The translations under genes and the position numbers were made by a program. The notes beneath the pieces were generated by a model, which worked only from the letters and a program-made list of their open reading frames with translations, did no database searches and was not told the DNA's origin. This document shows positions 8,637 through 18,394 of a stretch of 61,437 nt of DNA, piece after piece. The number at the start of each line of letters is the position of its first letter. The stretch's first letter is position 1. Source of the DNA: an uncultured Bacteroidales bacterium (GTDB lineage: Bacteria > Bacteroidota > Bacteroidia > Bacteroidales > Muribaculaceae); assembly GCA_902772455.1 (NCBI GenBank), contig CACYAW010000033.1, forward strand, positions 1 to 61,437. Reading direction: 5' to 3'.

Positions 8637-11147
8637 ATGAGCAAAAGTCAAAGCAACCACAATAAGAAAATGAGTGATAATCAGGAGTTTTTCGGTCCCG
8701 ACATCACCAATGTACAGAAGTCAGAAGAATACCGCAGGTCACGCGAAGTGGAAGAGGCCATCGACAACGAGAATGTTACCAAGTGGCAACGTTTTCTGGC
8801 GTTTTTCCAGAATGGCAGGCTGCGCTTTGTCACGGGCATCATCCTGCTGCTGCTAGGTATTTACCTGCTGATTTCGTTCCTGTCGTTTTTCCTGTCGGCA
8901 GGGATGAGTGACCAGAACCGCATCGCCAACTACTCGATGATCGAGAATGCCCAAGTGCCTGATCAGATCCGCAATGCGGGTGCCGCTGCCGGAGCGTCGA
9001 TCAGCGACTTCTTTATCTCGAGCGGTGTTGGCGTGGCCGCCTTCATCATCGTCGTGTGGCTGCTCACGCTAGGCATGCGACTCGTGCGCAAGGGTAAGAA
9101 GGCCCATTTCTTCTCCTACACCCTGGTGTGCCTGTTCAGCATCTTCACCTTCTCGATGATGGTGGGAGCGGCGACCTATTTCATGAAACCCATCACCTTC
9201 TTCCCGCTTGGAGGCTACTTCGGCTTCTATGCCAACAAATGGCTGTTGGGATTGGTGGGCATGTATGGCATGATTGCCGTTAACCTTGTGATTTTCATGT
9301 TGTGGGTCATGCTCACCTACAAGACCTTTAATGCCCTGTACCAGCAACTTCAACGGGAGATTGGCAAGAAACGCAGCCGCAGCAAGGAAGAAGCTGAAAA
9401 GGTAGTCATCCAACCTGGCGAATCCACCTTCCTGGGCGGAGAGCAGCAAGTTGCGACCGGCAGTTTGCAGGAAGAGGAGAAACCCTCTAAAAACCCATTG
9501 GCAGCCAAGATGCGCAAGCCGCGCACCAGGGCCAACAATGACCGCGGAGGTAGCAATGAGGGTGAAACAGCCCACCTGAAACCCATTGCCGCCAGCACCG
9601 ACGTCACCAATCCTCACGACCCGACAGGCGAGTACCGTCACTACCGCTTCCCCACCCTGGACCTGTTGCAGGACATCCGCATGAACCCCAACAGCGTGGA
9701 CAAGCAGGAACAAGACGAGAACAAGGAACGCATCCGCGACACGTTGAGCAAATATGGTATCGAGATCAAGGAGATCATGGTTCACGTGGGCCCAACGGTG
9801 ACCCTGTTCGAAATCGTGCCGCAGGACGGTGTGCGCGTGAACAAGATACGCGGCCTGGAGGATGACATCGCTTTGAGTCTGGCCGCCCTGGGCATCCGAA
9901 TCATCGCGCCCATGCCCGGCAAGGGCACCATCGGCATCGAGGTGCCTAACCGTGACCCGCAAGTGGTTCCCATGCGCGAGGTACTGGGTTCCAAGGCATT
10001 CCAGGAGAGCCGTGCCAAACTACCCATGTGCCTAGGCTGCACGGTGAGCAACGAAGTCTTTATCGCCGACCTGACCAAGATGCCTCACCTGCTTGTGGCA
10101 GGCGCTACCGGTAAAGGTAAATCTGTTGGCTTGAACGCCATTATCACGTCACTGCTCTACAAGAAAGGTCCGTCAGAGCTGAAGCTTGTCCTGGTGGACC
10201 CCAAACGCGTGGAGTTCAGCGTGTATGCCGACCTGGAGAAATACTACTTTGCCAAGGCGCCGGGTGAGGAGAAAGCCATCATTACCGACACCGACCGCGT
10301 CATCAAGACGCTGAACAGCCTCGTGCAGGAGATGGAAGACCGCTACCGCCTGCTCGAAGAGACCAAGGTGCGCAACGTCACCGACTATAACGACAAGTGG
10401 CGCCATGAACTGCGCGAGGTGCGCGACGAGCATGGCGAAAAGAAATATCCCTACATGCCCTACATCGTAGGCATCATCGATGAGTTCAGCGACATGATCA
10501 TGACCGCCGGCAAGGAGGTGGAGACACCGCTGGTGCGCATCGCCCAGAAGGCGCGTGCCGTGGGTATCCACATGATTATCGCCACTCAGCGCCCGTCATC
10601 CAAGGTCATTACCGGTCTTATCAAGGGTAACTTCCCAGGCCGCATCGCATTTGCCGTGGCCCAGGGTATCGACAGCCAGATCATTATCGACCGCCGAGGC
10701 GCACAGCAGCTCATTGGCCGCGGTGACATGCTGTTCCAGATCGATGGTGAAGTGACCCGCCTGCAGTGCCCGTTTGTCGATACGCCCGACATCGTGCGCA
10801 TTTGCGATTTCATCAAGGAACAGGAAGATAACGACCGTGATATCAACCACGAGGTGCCCTACATGCTGCCCGAATATGTGGGCAATGACGAGGGCGGTGG
10901 CAGCGATGCCAACGTGGGTAATGTCAAAGACAGGGATCCGCTATTCGAGGAGGCCGTCCGCTTTGTTGTCATGAGCAACACTGCCAGCACATCGTCGCTG
11001 CAGCGCCGCTACGAAATCGGCTACAACCGTGCTGGACGCCTGATGGACCAGATGGAACATGCCGGAATCGTTGGTCCCGCCCAGGGCAGCAAGCCCCGTC
11101 AAGTGCTTGTGAGCCCCATGGACATCGACCAGCTGTTCACCAGATAA
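8637..11147 (+). CDS. ftsK: DNA translocase FtsK
   Basis: Septum-located ATP-driven DNA pump that clears and aligns chromosome termini during division. The 836-aa protein has N-terminal transmembrane helices (about residues 62-85 and 120-230), a charged linker (~240-330), the FtsK alpha/beta motor with Walker A VAGATGKGKS near residue 487 and Walker B YIVGIIDEFSDM near 615, and a C-terminal winged-helix gamma domain (EAVRFVVMSNTASTSSLQRR onward) that reads KOPS-type sequences. The start is MSKSQ; MSDNQEFFG at codon 12 is an alternative. It is followed by a terminator and a LolA-like gene, a common Bacteroidetes neighbourhood. Confidence 0.96.
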   Translation: MSKSQSNHNKKMSDNQEFFGPDITNVQKSEEYRRSREVEEAIDNENVTKWQRFLAFFQNGRLRFVTGIILLLLGIYLLISFLSFFLSAGMSDQNRIANYSMIENAQVPDQIRNAGAAAGASISDFFISSGVGVAAFIIVVWLLTLGMRLVRKGKKAHFFSYTLVCLFSIFTFSMMVGAATYFMKPITFFPLGGYFGFYANKWLLGLVGMYGMIAVNLVIFMLWVMLTYKTFNALYQQLQREIGKKRSRSKEEAEKVVIQPGESTFLGGEQQVATGSLQEEEKPSKNPLAAKMRKPRTRANNDRGGSNEGETAHLKPIAASTDVTNPHDPTGEYRHYRFPTLDLLQDIRMNPNSVDKQEQDENKERIRDTLSKYGIEIKEIMVHVGPTVTLFEIVPQDGVRVNKIRGLEDDIALSLAALGIRIIAPMPGKGTIGIEVPNRDPQVVPMREVLGSKAFQESRAKLPMCLGCTVSNEVFIADLTKMPHLLVAGATGKGKSVGLNAIITSLLYKKGPSELKLVLVDPKRVEFSVYADLEKYYFAKAPGEEKAIITDTDRVIKTLNSLVQEMEDRYRLLEETKVRNVTDYNDKWRHELREVRDEHGEKKYPYMPYIVGIIDEFSDMIMTAGKEVETPLVRIAQKARAVGIHMIIATQRPSSKVITGLIKGNFPGRIAFAVAQGIDSQIIIDRRGAQQLIGRGDMLFQIDGEVTRLQCPFVDTPDIVRICDFIKEQEDNDRDINHEVPYMLPEYVGNDEGGGSDANVGNVKDRDPLFEEAVRFVVMSNTASTSSLQRRYEIGYNRAGRLMDQMEHAGIVGPAQGSKPRQVLVSPMDIDQLFTR

Positions 11148-11155
11148 AACTTCAC

Positions 11156-11193
11156 AAGAGTGCCACCCCTAAACTGGGTTGGCACTCTTTTTG
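11156..11193 (+). terminator. Rho-independent terminator of ftsK
   Basis: Perfect 10-bp stem AAGAGTGCCA/TGGCACTCTT with the loop CCCCTAAACTGGGT region and a T run immediately after. Confidence 0.85.
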
Positions 11194-11197
11194 CAAT

Positions 11198-11218
11198 CTA
11201 GATGCTCTAGATAATCTA
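11198..11218. repeat. Short CTAGATnnT tandem repeat
   Basis: Two 9-bp units, CTAGATGCT and CTAGATAAT, and a partial third (CTAGA) follow directly after the ftsK terminator. The same two units in the same order occur in the longer array at 30867-30938. Confidence 0.7.
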
Positions 11219-11242
11219 GAAAAATTTTAAAAAAACTGGACT

Positions 11243-11854
11243 ATGACAATGAAGAAGATATTTATTGCAATCCTGACTATTACGGTCGGCCTTTTCGCAC
11301 AGGCGCAGACACCTCAAGCGATGCTCGACAAGTGTGTGGCAGCCATCAACGTGGGTGGCGGCATCACTGCCAATTACAGCATCACGACCGCTCAGGGTAC
11401 CAGCAAGGGCACCCTGACTATGCAGGGCACCAAGTTCCGCATCATCTCACCCGAGGCCAAGTGCTGGTATGACGGAAAGACCCAATGGTCATGGTCGCCT
11501 GTCACCGAAGAAGTGAATGTCACGTCTCCAACGCCTGACGAACTGCAGATGACCAACCCCATTGCGGCAGTACAGCACTTCAAGGCCAACTTCAACTTGA
11601 AGCGCGCCAAAGCCAAGACCGCCAATACCTATGTCATCAAGCTCACCCCTAAGAAGAAAGACAACATCAAGACATTGTGGCTCTACTTCGACGAGACCAC
11701 GTCGCTGTTGCGCACCGCCCGGTTCGAGATGAAGGACAAGTCGGTCTATACCATTAAGATTACCGGCTACAAGCATAAGTCGTTGCCGTCAAGCACTTTC
11801 ACGTTTGACAAATCACAAGTTCCCGCTGGTTCACCAATCGTTGACCTGCGGTGA
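11243..11854 (+). CDS. LolA-like outer-membrane lipoprotein carrier family protein
   Basis: The 203-aa protein has a signal peptide ending near AQAQ (residue ~22 from the first Met). The mature part shows the LolA/LppX half-barrel pattern: alternating strands such as GTLTMQGTKFRIISPEAKCWYDG, followed by TQWSWSP and a C-terminal LWLYFDETTSLLRTARFEMKD block. The family carries lipoproteins across the periplasm to the outer membrane. It lies between ftsK and a DUF445 gene. Two close starts exist (11243 and 11249); MKKIF at 11249 is the more typical signal-peptide start. Confidence 0.8.
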   Translation: MTMKKIFIAILTITVGLFAQAQTPQAMLDKCVAAINVGGGITANYSITTAQGTSKGTLTMQGTKFRIISPEAKCWYDGKTQWSWSPVTEEVNVTSPTPDELQMTNPIAAVQHFKANFNLKRAKAKTANTYVIKLTPKKKDNIKTLWLYFDETTSLLRTARFEMKDKSVYTIKITGYKHKSLPSSTFTFDKSQVPAGSPIVDLR

Positions 11855-11886
11855 GTTAAGCCCCGTCTCAACTATTCATTAGAATC

Positions 11887-12792
11887 ATGTTACACTATTT
11901 CATTGGGCCAGCTGTGGGCGCTGTCATCGGCTATATCACCAACTATGTCGCTATACGCATGTTGTTCAGGCCCCACCAGGCCAAATACATCATGGGCATT
12001 CACGTGCCGTTCACCCCAGGCATTATTCCCAAGGAGAAAGCCCGCCTGGCCAGCGCCATCGGCAAGGCGGTGAGCGAGAACCTGATGAACCGCGAGGTGC
12101 TGGAGAAAAGCCTGTTGAGCGAGGACATGCGTGTAAAAATCGAAGGCGCCATCGATGAGTTTGTCGCCACACAACAGGGAAACGACGAGACCATCGAGCA
12201 GTTTGCTAGCCATTACCTGTCGAGTGACGACATCAACGCCATGCGCGATGACGTCACCAGTGGTGTCGTCAAGATGGTGTCTTCCAAGTTACAGAACAGC
12301 GACCTGGGAAGCAGCATCGCCCACATGGCGACCGAACACGTCATGGAAAAGACCCGCAACAGTGTGGCAGGACTGTTCGGTGCCGACAAGCTATTGGCAG
12401 GATTTGCCCAACCCATCGAGAAGACCCTGGCCAAGCACATCAACGAAATTCTGCAAAACAACACCCATCAGATGATTCATGACCTTGTCACCACCGAGGC
12501 CGACAACCTGATGGGCATGACCATGAGCCAGCTCACCACAGGCCGCAACGAGCAAGTGGCACAAATCAAGCATGGTGTGCTCAGTGCCTACCGCACCATC
12601 ATCACCGAGCATCTGCCTCGCATCCTTCAAGACATCGACATCAGCGCCATTATCGAGCAACGCATCAACGAAATGGACATGAACGAGGCCGAGGCCATCA
12701 TCCTGGACGTGATGAAAAAAGAGCTCCGCGCCATCGTGTGGCTCGGAGCCCTATTGGGTTGCATCATGGGCACCATCAATGCCCTGATTTAA
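11887..12792 (+). CDS. DUF445 family membrane protein (YheB-like)
   Basis: The 301-aa protein has an N-terminal membrane segment (FIGPAVGAVIGYITNYVAI) followed by the family hallmark MLFRP and FTPGIIPKEKARLASAIG, a long helical soluble region (~60-270) and a C-terminal membrane helix (WLGALLGCIMGTINALI). This is the standard DUF445/YheB layout. The function is not established. It starts 32 bp after the LolA-like gene and may be cotranscribed with it. Confidence 0.85.
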   Translation: MLHYFIGPAVGAVIGYITNYVAIRMLFRPHQAKYIMGIHVPFTPGIIPKEKARLASAIGKAVSENLMNREVLEKSLLSEDMRVKIEGAIDEFVATQQGNDETIEQFASHYLSSDDINAMRDDVTSGVVKMVSSKLQNSDLGSSIAHMATEHVMEKTRNSVAGLFGADKLLAGFAQPIEKTLAKHINEILQNNTHQMIHDLVTTEADNLMGMTMSQLTTGRNEQVAQIKHGVLSAYRTIITEHLPRILQDIDISAIIEQRINEMDMNEAEAIILDVMKKELRAIVWLGALLGCIMGTINALI

Positions 12793-12801
12793 ATACTTTC
12801 C

Positions 12802-13833
12802 TTACTCGACTTCCCAGGTGTCGCCTGCCATGATCACATCGCGCAGGCAGGTGAAGCCGTGCATCTTCTTAGCCTCTTCGACCTGCTCGGCAACGGCGGT
12901 TTCATAGGTCGGAGCCTCAACGGCACGGATCACGCCCAAAGCGACGGGCAAGTCGGTGCCATCCATCTTGGCCAGCATCTGGTGCAGGAAGTTGCTCTCG
13001 CAATGTGCATCATGCACGAGCACATCGTCGATGGTGTAGCCATCCTCACCAATAGTCACGGCCTTCAGTCCGAAACCGTCCTGCACAAGACCACGGTTGT
13101 TGTCCTTACCGAAGATCATCTTCTCGCCATGAACGAGATGGATGGTGCGGTCGGCACGATGCTCACGGTCAGTGATATAGCTGTGGATGCCGTTGTTGAA
13201 AATCATACAGTTCTGCAGAATTTCCACCACGGCACAGCCTTTGTGCCGGGCAGCCGCCATCATCACTTCCTGACTGATATTCAGTTCCACGTCCATGCTG
13301 CGTGCAAAGAACGTACCGCGTGCGCCAAAGGTCAACTCGGCGGGCACGAAAGGATCCTCGGTCGTACCATAGGGCGACGATTTGGACTTGAAACCGCGAG
13401 CGCTCGTGGGCGAGAACTGACCCTTGGTCAAGCCGTAGATGCGGTTGTTCAACAGCAGCAGGTTCACGTCGATGTTGCGGCGCACCTCGTGGATGAAGTG
13501 GTTACCACCGATGGCGAGGCAGTCACCGTCGCCAGACACCTGCCATACGGTCATGTCGGGGTTAGCGGTCTTGAAACCGGTTGCCACAGCGCCACCACGG
13601 CCATGAATGGTGTGGAAGGCGTAGGTATTGGTATAGTAAGGCAGACGTGAGCTGCAACCGATACCCGAAATCACGGCAGTCTTCTCGGGAGGGATACCCA
13701 GCTGGGCCATCGACTTGAGCAAGACATTGAGCACGGCATGGTCACCGCAGCCCGGACACCAGCGAATGGGCTGGTTATTCTTGTAATCCAGTGGCTTGTA
13801 AGCCATTTCTTGGTTATTGGTGTTCTGTTCCAT
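12802..13833 (-). CDS. korB: 2-oxoglutarate (2-oxoacid):ferredoxin oxidoreductase, beta subunit
   Basis: TPP- and iron-sulfur-binding subunit that, with KorA, oxidatively decarboxylates a 2-oxoacid to acyl-CoA, reducing ferredoxin. The 343-aa protein shows RWCPGCGDHAVLNVL at its N terminus, the TPP motif GDGDCLAIGGNHFIHEVRRN near residue 100, and NNRIYGLTKGQFSPTS, typical of the 2-oxoglutarate-type enzymes. Its ATG overlaps the korA stop by one base (TAATG), implying translational coupling. The substrate (2-oxoglutarate) is inferred from family resemblance. Confidence 0.92.
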   Translation of the reverse strand: MEQNTNNQEMAYKPLDYKNNQPIRWCPGCGDHAVLNVLLKSMAQLGIPPEKTAVISGIGCSSRLPYYTNTYAFHTIHGRGGAVATGFKTANPDMTVWQVSGDGDCLAIGGNHFIHEVRRNIDVNLLLLNNRIYGLTKGQFSPTSARGFKSKSSPYGTTEDPFVPAELTFGARGTFFARSMDVELNISQEVMMAAARHKGCAVVEILQNCMIFNNGIHSYITDREHRADRTIHLVHGEKMIFGKDNNRGLVQDGFGLKAVTIGEDGYTIDDVLVHDAHCESNFLHQMLAKMDGTDLPVALGVIRAVEAPTYETAVAEQVEEAKKMHGFTCLRDVIMAGDTWEVE

Positions 13834-15701
13834 TACAATTCCTCCTCCATCATGATGTTTTTAACTCCGTCAACAATTTCCTGAACCAGGAACGGCTGTC
13901 CTTGCACCTTGTTGATGTGGCAGATGTTCAGGTTAGGTATCTTGCTCTGCAGATAGCTGGCCAGTTGGCCAGTGTTCAACTCAGCCACAATCACCGTCTT
14001 GAAACGGCTCAACAGCTCGGCGGTGTTCTTGGGCAGCGGGTTGATATAGCGGATGTGGGTCATCGCAATGCGCACGCCCTCAGCGTTCAAGCGGTTAACG
14101 GCATCCAGGATGTGGCCATAGGTACTGCCCCAACCCAGGATGATGGTATCGGCACCAGGGTCGCCCTTGAGCTTGAGTTCGGGGATATCGTTAGCCACGT
14201 TGGCAATCTTCATGCGGCGGGTCTCAACCATGTGGGCATGGTTGATGGGGTCATTGCTCAAGACACCCAGGTTGTAGTCTTTCTCCAGGCCGCCGACCAC
14301 GTGTTCCAGCCCCTTGGTACCGGGGATAGCCCAGTAGCGGATGCCCAGCGCATTGCGCATGAACGGCGTCCAAGTCTCCTTGAGGGCCTCAGGCACATAG
14401 TTGGGCTTGATGACGGGATATTCACCCTCCTCGGGCACACGCCATGCCGATGAACCGTTGGCGATGAACGCATCGGTCAACAGGATGACGGGAGTCATAT
14501 GCTCGATGGCCAGACGTGCTGCCTGGAAAGCCATCTTGAAGCAATCGGTGGGCGAAGCGGCGGCGAGCACTACCAGAGGGCTCTCACCACTGCGTCCATA
14601 CAGCGCCTGCTGCAGGTCGGTCTGCTCGGTCTTGGTGGGCAGACCGGTCGAGGGACCACCGCGCTGCACGTCAACGAGCACGAGGGGCAACTCGGCCATC
14701 ACGGCCAGTCCCAGTGCCTCGCTCTTGAGCGCCAAACCGGGACCCGAGGTCGTGGTAACTGCCAGATGACCGGCAAAAGCGGCACCGACAGCCGAGCAAA
14801 TACCACCGATCTCATCTTCCATCTGAATGGCCTTGACGCCCAAGTCACGGCGCTTAGCCAGCTCATGCAGGATGTCGGTAGCAGGAGTGATGGGATAGGA
14901 GCCCAGGAACAGAGGACGTCCACTCATCTCAGATGCCATAATCAGGCCCCATGCAGTGGCCTTGTTGCCGCTGACGTCGGTATAGGTACCGGGGCGCACC
15001 TCATCGCTCTGGATACGGTAGGTTGATACCGTGGCGTGAATATTGTGACCGTAGTTATAGCCACCCTTGATAACCAGTTCGTTGGCGGCATACACTTCGG
15101 GCTTGTCAGCGAACTTGGCCTTCAAGAACTTCAACGGAGCTTCCATGGGACGGTTGAAGAGCCAGCACACAAGACCCAGGGCAAACATGTTGCGGCACTT
15201 GAGCTGGGCCTTCAGGTCCATGCCCGTGTCCTTGAGCGCCTCCTTGACCATAGTGGTGATGGGAGCCTCGATGACCTGTGCCCTGAGGTTCAGCTCCTCA
15301 TAAGGCTCATTGGTCGTGTAGAGAGCCTTGTCGAGTCCGGCTTGGGTAAAGGTGTCGATATCCACGATAGCGGCACCACCCTTGCGCAGGAACTGTGCGT
15401 TGACCTTGAGGGCTGCGGGGTTCATAGCCACCAAAACATCGCACTCGTCGCCAGGAGTGTGCACACCGTGGCCGATGTGAACCTGGAAACCGGAGACACC
15501 ACCCAGCGAACCTTGCGGGGCACGCACCTCGGCGGGATAGTCGGGGAAAGTAGAGATGCGGTCACCCAGTCCCGCACTCACATTAGAGAAAATGTTGCCA
15601 GCCAGCTGCATGCCATCGCCGCTGTCGCCCGAGAAGCGCACAACGATGCTCTGCCGGAACTGGACTTTAGCTTTTTCAGTTTTATCTGCCATTTTAACCA
15701 A
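13833..15701 (-). CDS. korA: 2-oxoglutarate (2-oxoacid):ferredoxin oxidoreductase, alpha subunit with fused gamma domain
   Basis: The 622-aa protein has an N-terminal pyruvate:ferredoxin oxidoreductase gamma-type domain (FSGDSGDGMQLAGNIFSN near residue 25, through ~200). The alpha (pyrimidine-binding) domain starts around residue 250 with LFLGSYPITPATDILHELA and QMEDEIGGICSAVGAAFAG. Gamma-alpha fusion is normal for KorA. The start could be MVKMADK or the internal MADK three codons later. A TAATTTTG -7 element lies ~50 bp upstream. Confidence 0.92.
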   Translation of the reverse strand: MVKMADKTEKAKVQFRQSIVVRFSGDSGDGMQLAGNIFSNVSAGLGDRISTFPDYPAEVRAPQGSLGGVSGFQVHIGHGVHTPGDECDVLVAMNPAALKVNAQFLRKGGAAIVDIDTFTQAGLDKALYTTNEPYEELNLRAQVIEAPITTMVKEALKDTGMDLKAQLKCRNMFALGLVCWLFNRPMEAPLKFLKAKFADKPEVYAANELVIKGGYNYGHNIHATVSTYRIQSDEVRPGTYTDVSGNKATAWGLIMASEMSGRPLFLGSYPITPATDILHELAKRRDLGVKAIQMEDEIGGICSAVGAAFAGHLAVTTTSGPGLALKSEALGLAVMAELPLVLVDVQRGGPSTGLPTKTEQTDLQQALYGRSGESPLVVLAAASPTDCFKMAFQAARLAIEHMTPVILLTDAFIANGSSAWRVPEEGEYPVIKPNYVPEALKETWTPFMRNALGIRYWAIPGTKGLEHVVGGLEKDYNLGVLSNDPINHAHMVETRRMKIANVANDIPELKLKGDPGADTIILGWGSTYGHILDAVNRLNAEGVRIAMTHIRYINPLPKNTAELLSRFKTVIVAELNTGQLASYLQSKIPNLNICHINKVQGQPFLVQEIVDGVKNIMMEEEL

Positions 15702-15749
15702 AAAAATAATATAACAGTTCTGTTTTTATAAGCCTTCTAAAAACAGCCG

Positions 15750-15757
15750 CAAAATTA
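15750..15757 (-). promoter_or_regulatory. -7 element of korAB
   Basis: Minus-strand TAATTTTG with TTTG about 16 bp further upstream. It gives a leader of about 45 nt. Confidence 0.55.
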
Positions 15758-15891
15758 CAACTATTTTCCCGACCAAATCATTTTTTCTGAAAAATTTTGC
15801 ACCTATTGAGGCATACATGATTCTAAAAGCCCAAAAATCTAATCAACAACCACTTGATTGAATAATATTTTTCAAAATTATCTCACTGAGA

Positions 15892-15923
15892 TTTGTTTGG
15901 GAAAAATATCATCATTATCTTTG
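15892..15923 (+). promoter_or_regulatory. Promoter of the 733-aa secreted protein
   Basis: TTTG at 15892-15895 and the -7 element TATCTTTG at 15916-15923 with 20-bp spacing. The resulting AT-rich leader is about 100 nt long. Apart from the two divergent promoters, I see nothing else in the 328-bp korA/secreted-protein intergenic region. Confidence 0.65.
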
Positions 15924-16029
15924 CAAATTGATAATTCAAGATATGTTTTCTTGAACGCAATGGTTTCAATAAAGACTATATTTAGTTTTAATTATCATAA
16001 GTTTCATTTTTAATTATTAATTCAAGTCT

Positions 16030-18231
16030 ATGAAAAAAATCTTTACTCTTTTTGCAATGACGGTGATGCTTGCCTTCTCATCGCAGGCAGCTTACTACAT
16101 TGTGGGCAGTGATCCCTTCGGCAATTGGGACCCGGGAAACGGTGTCGAGATGTACATGAACAATGACGGCAGTTACAGCTACAAAGCCACAATCAGCAAT
16201 ACGATCTATTTCGTGTTTGCCAGTGGACTTAATTCAGATTGGAACGTTTTCAACAGCGAATATCGCTATGGTCCTTCGGGCAGCGACGTAGAGGTTGGTG
16301 TTGATCAGTGGTACGATGCTCCGAGTGGTGGTGACAAGTCCTACAAGTTCACGGGAACTGGTAGCGAGTATGTATTCACTTTCAACCCCTATATCAAGAA
16401 GTTCAAGATTGAAGGTAATGTAATTCCTATCGTCTTTGAACATTTCACGGTAGCTGGTGCCCCCGCTGCTATTTTCGGCACCGAATGGGATCCCACCAAT
16501 GTGAACAACGACATGATCAAGCTCGAAGACGGTACCTATGCCCTGACCAAGTATGGTTGCGAGTTGGCCGGCAGCGAGATGGCGTTCAAGGTTGTTGCTA
16601 ACCACGACGCCAGCTGGGGCTATGCTTGGCCCACCGAGAACTATGTTGTCACTGTTGACGAGCCTGGCATCTATGACGTGACCATCACCTTCAACCCCGA
16701 CACCAAGGATGTTAACGCCGTTGCCGAGAAGGCCGGTTCGTTTGATCCCCGCACCGGTGAACTCTATATCCTGGGCGAGGTGAACGGTAACGGTTGGGAT
16801 CCCAGCGTAGGTGTGAAAATGGACACCGAGGATGAGAACATCTTCACTGCCCAGATTACTACCGCTGGCGAGAACACCGACGAAAATGACAACATCGGTT
16901 ACAGCTTCTTCTCATTCACAACCAAGTTGAGCGAGAACAGTGGTGACTGGAGCAGCATTGGCGGCTATCGCCTTGGCGCTATTGAAGATGCATACCTCTT
17001 GAGCGAGGACCTGTACGGCATCACCCTCGAATTGAGCAACTTTGGCCAGACCAACAGCTTTAAGGTTCCCGCAGGCACCTATGACGTGACCGTGAACCTC
17101 GAGGAAAAGACCATGATGATTGAGAAGGCTGGTGAAGAGCCTCCCGTAGAAGAGGGTTACAAGATCGAGAAGGTTTGGGAGCTTGCTACTCCGTTTGACG
17201 CCTCTATTACCGGTGACGTTCGTCAGGGCTTCGGTATGAACGGCAAGTTCTACATCAACAACAAGGCTGACCAGAAGGTTGTCGTTGTCGATGAGAACGG
17301 TATCGCCAATATGGAATTTGCAGGTGGTGCCAACTGCGGTATCACCCGCGACGAGGCCGGCAACATCGTTGTCAGCAACGCTGCCTTCCCCGGCGGCTGG
17401 GTAGAGGCCACCATCAAGGTCATCAATCCCGAGACCAACGAGGTGAAGGAATACACCGTTCCCGAGGAGTGCGGTCTGCTGGGCCGTTGCGACTTCATCG
17501 GCTTTGCCAAGGGCAACCTGATGGAAGACGGTGCTCTTTACATGACTGGCGGTAATACGGGCACGGATCCCTTTACCAACGGTGTTGCTATCATGACCAT
17601 CACTGGTGGTGAAGTAAACGTTGATGAGTGCTACACGGCAACTTGTGACGGCCTGGTTGGCCAAACCTCGACCGTGATCAACTACTTTAACGACCTCAAC
17701 GAGGAGGATGTTCTGATCTTTGCTTACCGCAGCGGCAATCCCAGCAAGCTGGCGTTTGACGGTGACAACCTGGTAGCCACCCCCATCGTGCTGCCCGGCA
17801 AGGGACATGCCAACGGCATCTTCCCCTTCATTTGGGAAGGCAAGGAATACTTCATCTATCCCACCATGCCCGACTACCAGAACGGCTTTGCTATCGCCGA
17901 GGCTGGTGCCGAGGAGCCCATTGTTGAGGTTGCTACGACAGTTACTGGCAACGCTAACGGCTTCCAGGCCGACTGGCTGAATGCCGAGGTTGACGAGAAT
18001 GGCGTGACCATCTATCAGTACTATCCTGGCGGCAACATCACTGTTTACCGCTTGACCAACGGCAACGGCACTGGCGCTGTTGAGGAACTCATCAACGACG
18101 TGGATAAGGTTGTTGCTGGCGTTCGCTACTACAACATCATGGGTCAGGAAATGAAGGACATCAACGGTATCACCATCGTTGTGACCACCTACACCGACGG
18201 CAGCCACAGCGCTGTTAAGGTAATCAAGTAA
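16030..18231 (+). CDS. Large secreted protein with SusE/SusF-like modules and conserved C-terminal tail
   Basis: The 733-aa protein has a signal peptide (cleavage near SSQA, ~20). Residues ~21-130, ~135-235 and ~245-370 look like three beta-sandwich modules with the recurring phrases IVGSDPFGNWDPGNGV and ILGEVNGNGWDPSVGVKM, reminiscent of SusE/SusF starch-binding domains. Residues ~385-680 contain repeated beta-strand blades, possibly a propeller. The C terminus (VAGVRYYNIMGQEM...TYTDGSHSAVKVIK) matches the tail of the protein at 51473-52705 and is probably a secretion or anchoring signal. Codons are strongly biased (for example AAC, AAG, GGC), suggesting high expression. Glycan binding is inference. 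Confidence 0.7.
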   Translation: MKKIFTLFAMTVMLAFSSQAAYYIVGSDPFGNWDPGNGVEMYMNNDGSYSYKATISNTIYFVFASGLNSDWNVFNSEYRYGPSGSDVEVGVDQWYDAPSGGDKSYKFTGTGSEYVFTFNPYIKKFKIEGNVIPIVFEHFTVAGAPAAIFGTEWDPTNVNNDMIKLEDGTYALTKYGCELAGSEMAFKVVANHDASWGYAWPTENYVVTVDEPGIYDVTITFNPDTKDVNAVAEKAGSFDPRTGELYILGEVNGNGWDPSVGVKMDTEDENIFTAQITTAGENTDENDNIGYSFFSFTTKLSENSGDWSSIGGYRLGAIEDAYLLSEDLYGITLELSNFGQTNSFKVPAGTYDVTVNLEEKTMMIEKAGEEPPVEEGYKIEKVWELATPFDASITGDVRQGFGMNGKFYINNKADQKVVVVDENGIANMEFAGGANCGITRDEAGNIVVSNAAFPGGWVEATIKVINPETNEVKEYTVPEECGLLGRCDFIGFAKGNLMEDGALYMTGGNTGTDPFTNGVAIMTITGGEVNVDECYTATCDGLVGQTSTVINYFNDLNEEDVLIFAYRSGNPSKLAFDGDNLVATPIVLPGKGHANGIFPFIWEGKEYFIYPTMPDYQNGFAIAEAGAEEPIVEVATTVTGNANGFQADWLNAEVDENGVTIYQYYPGGNITVYRLTNGNGTGAVEELINDVDKVVAGVRYYNIMGQEMKDINGITIVVTTYTDGSHSAVKVIK

Positions 18232-18251
18232 TTGATTGACTCTCACATTAT

Positions 18252-18285
18252 AAAAAAGGCGGTGCCACCAGGCATCGCCTTTTTT
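18252..18285 (+). terminator. Rho-independent terminator
   Basis: Ten-bp stem AGGCGGTGCC/GGCATCGCCT (one G-U pair), ACCA loop, flanked by A6 and T6. Confidence 0.9.
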
Positions 18286-18292
18286 AGTGCCA

Positions 18293-18372
18293 GTAGAGAC
18301 GCAAAATCTTGCGTCTCAGTGTTGGAATTTAGTACCACCCACAAATGGAGACGCAAGATTTTGCGTCTCTAC
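18293..18372. repeat. REPIN-like pair of inverted palindromes
   Basis: A 25-bp arm (GTAGAGACGCAAAATCTTGC followed by GTCTC; 18293-18317) recurs as a perfect inverted copy at 18348-18372, separated by a 30-bp spacer. Each arm is itself a near-palindrome (GAGACGCAA/TTGCGTCTC). The unit lies between the convergent secreted-protein gene and recQ. Two REP palindromes in inverted orientation is the definition of a REPIN. Whether it is dispersed through this genome cannot be seen here. Confidence 0.8.
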
Positions 18373-18394
18373 TTTATTCGATGAGTCTTCAAAC

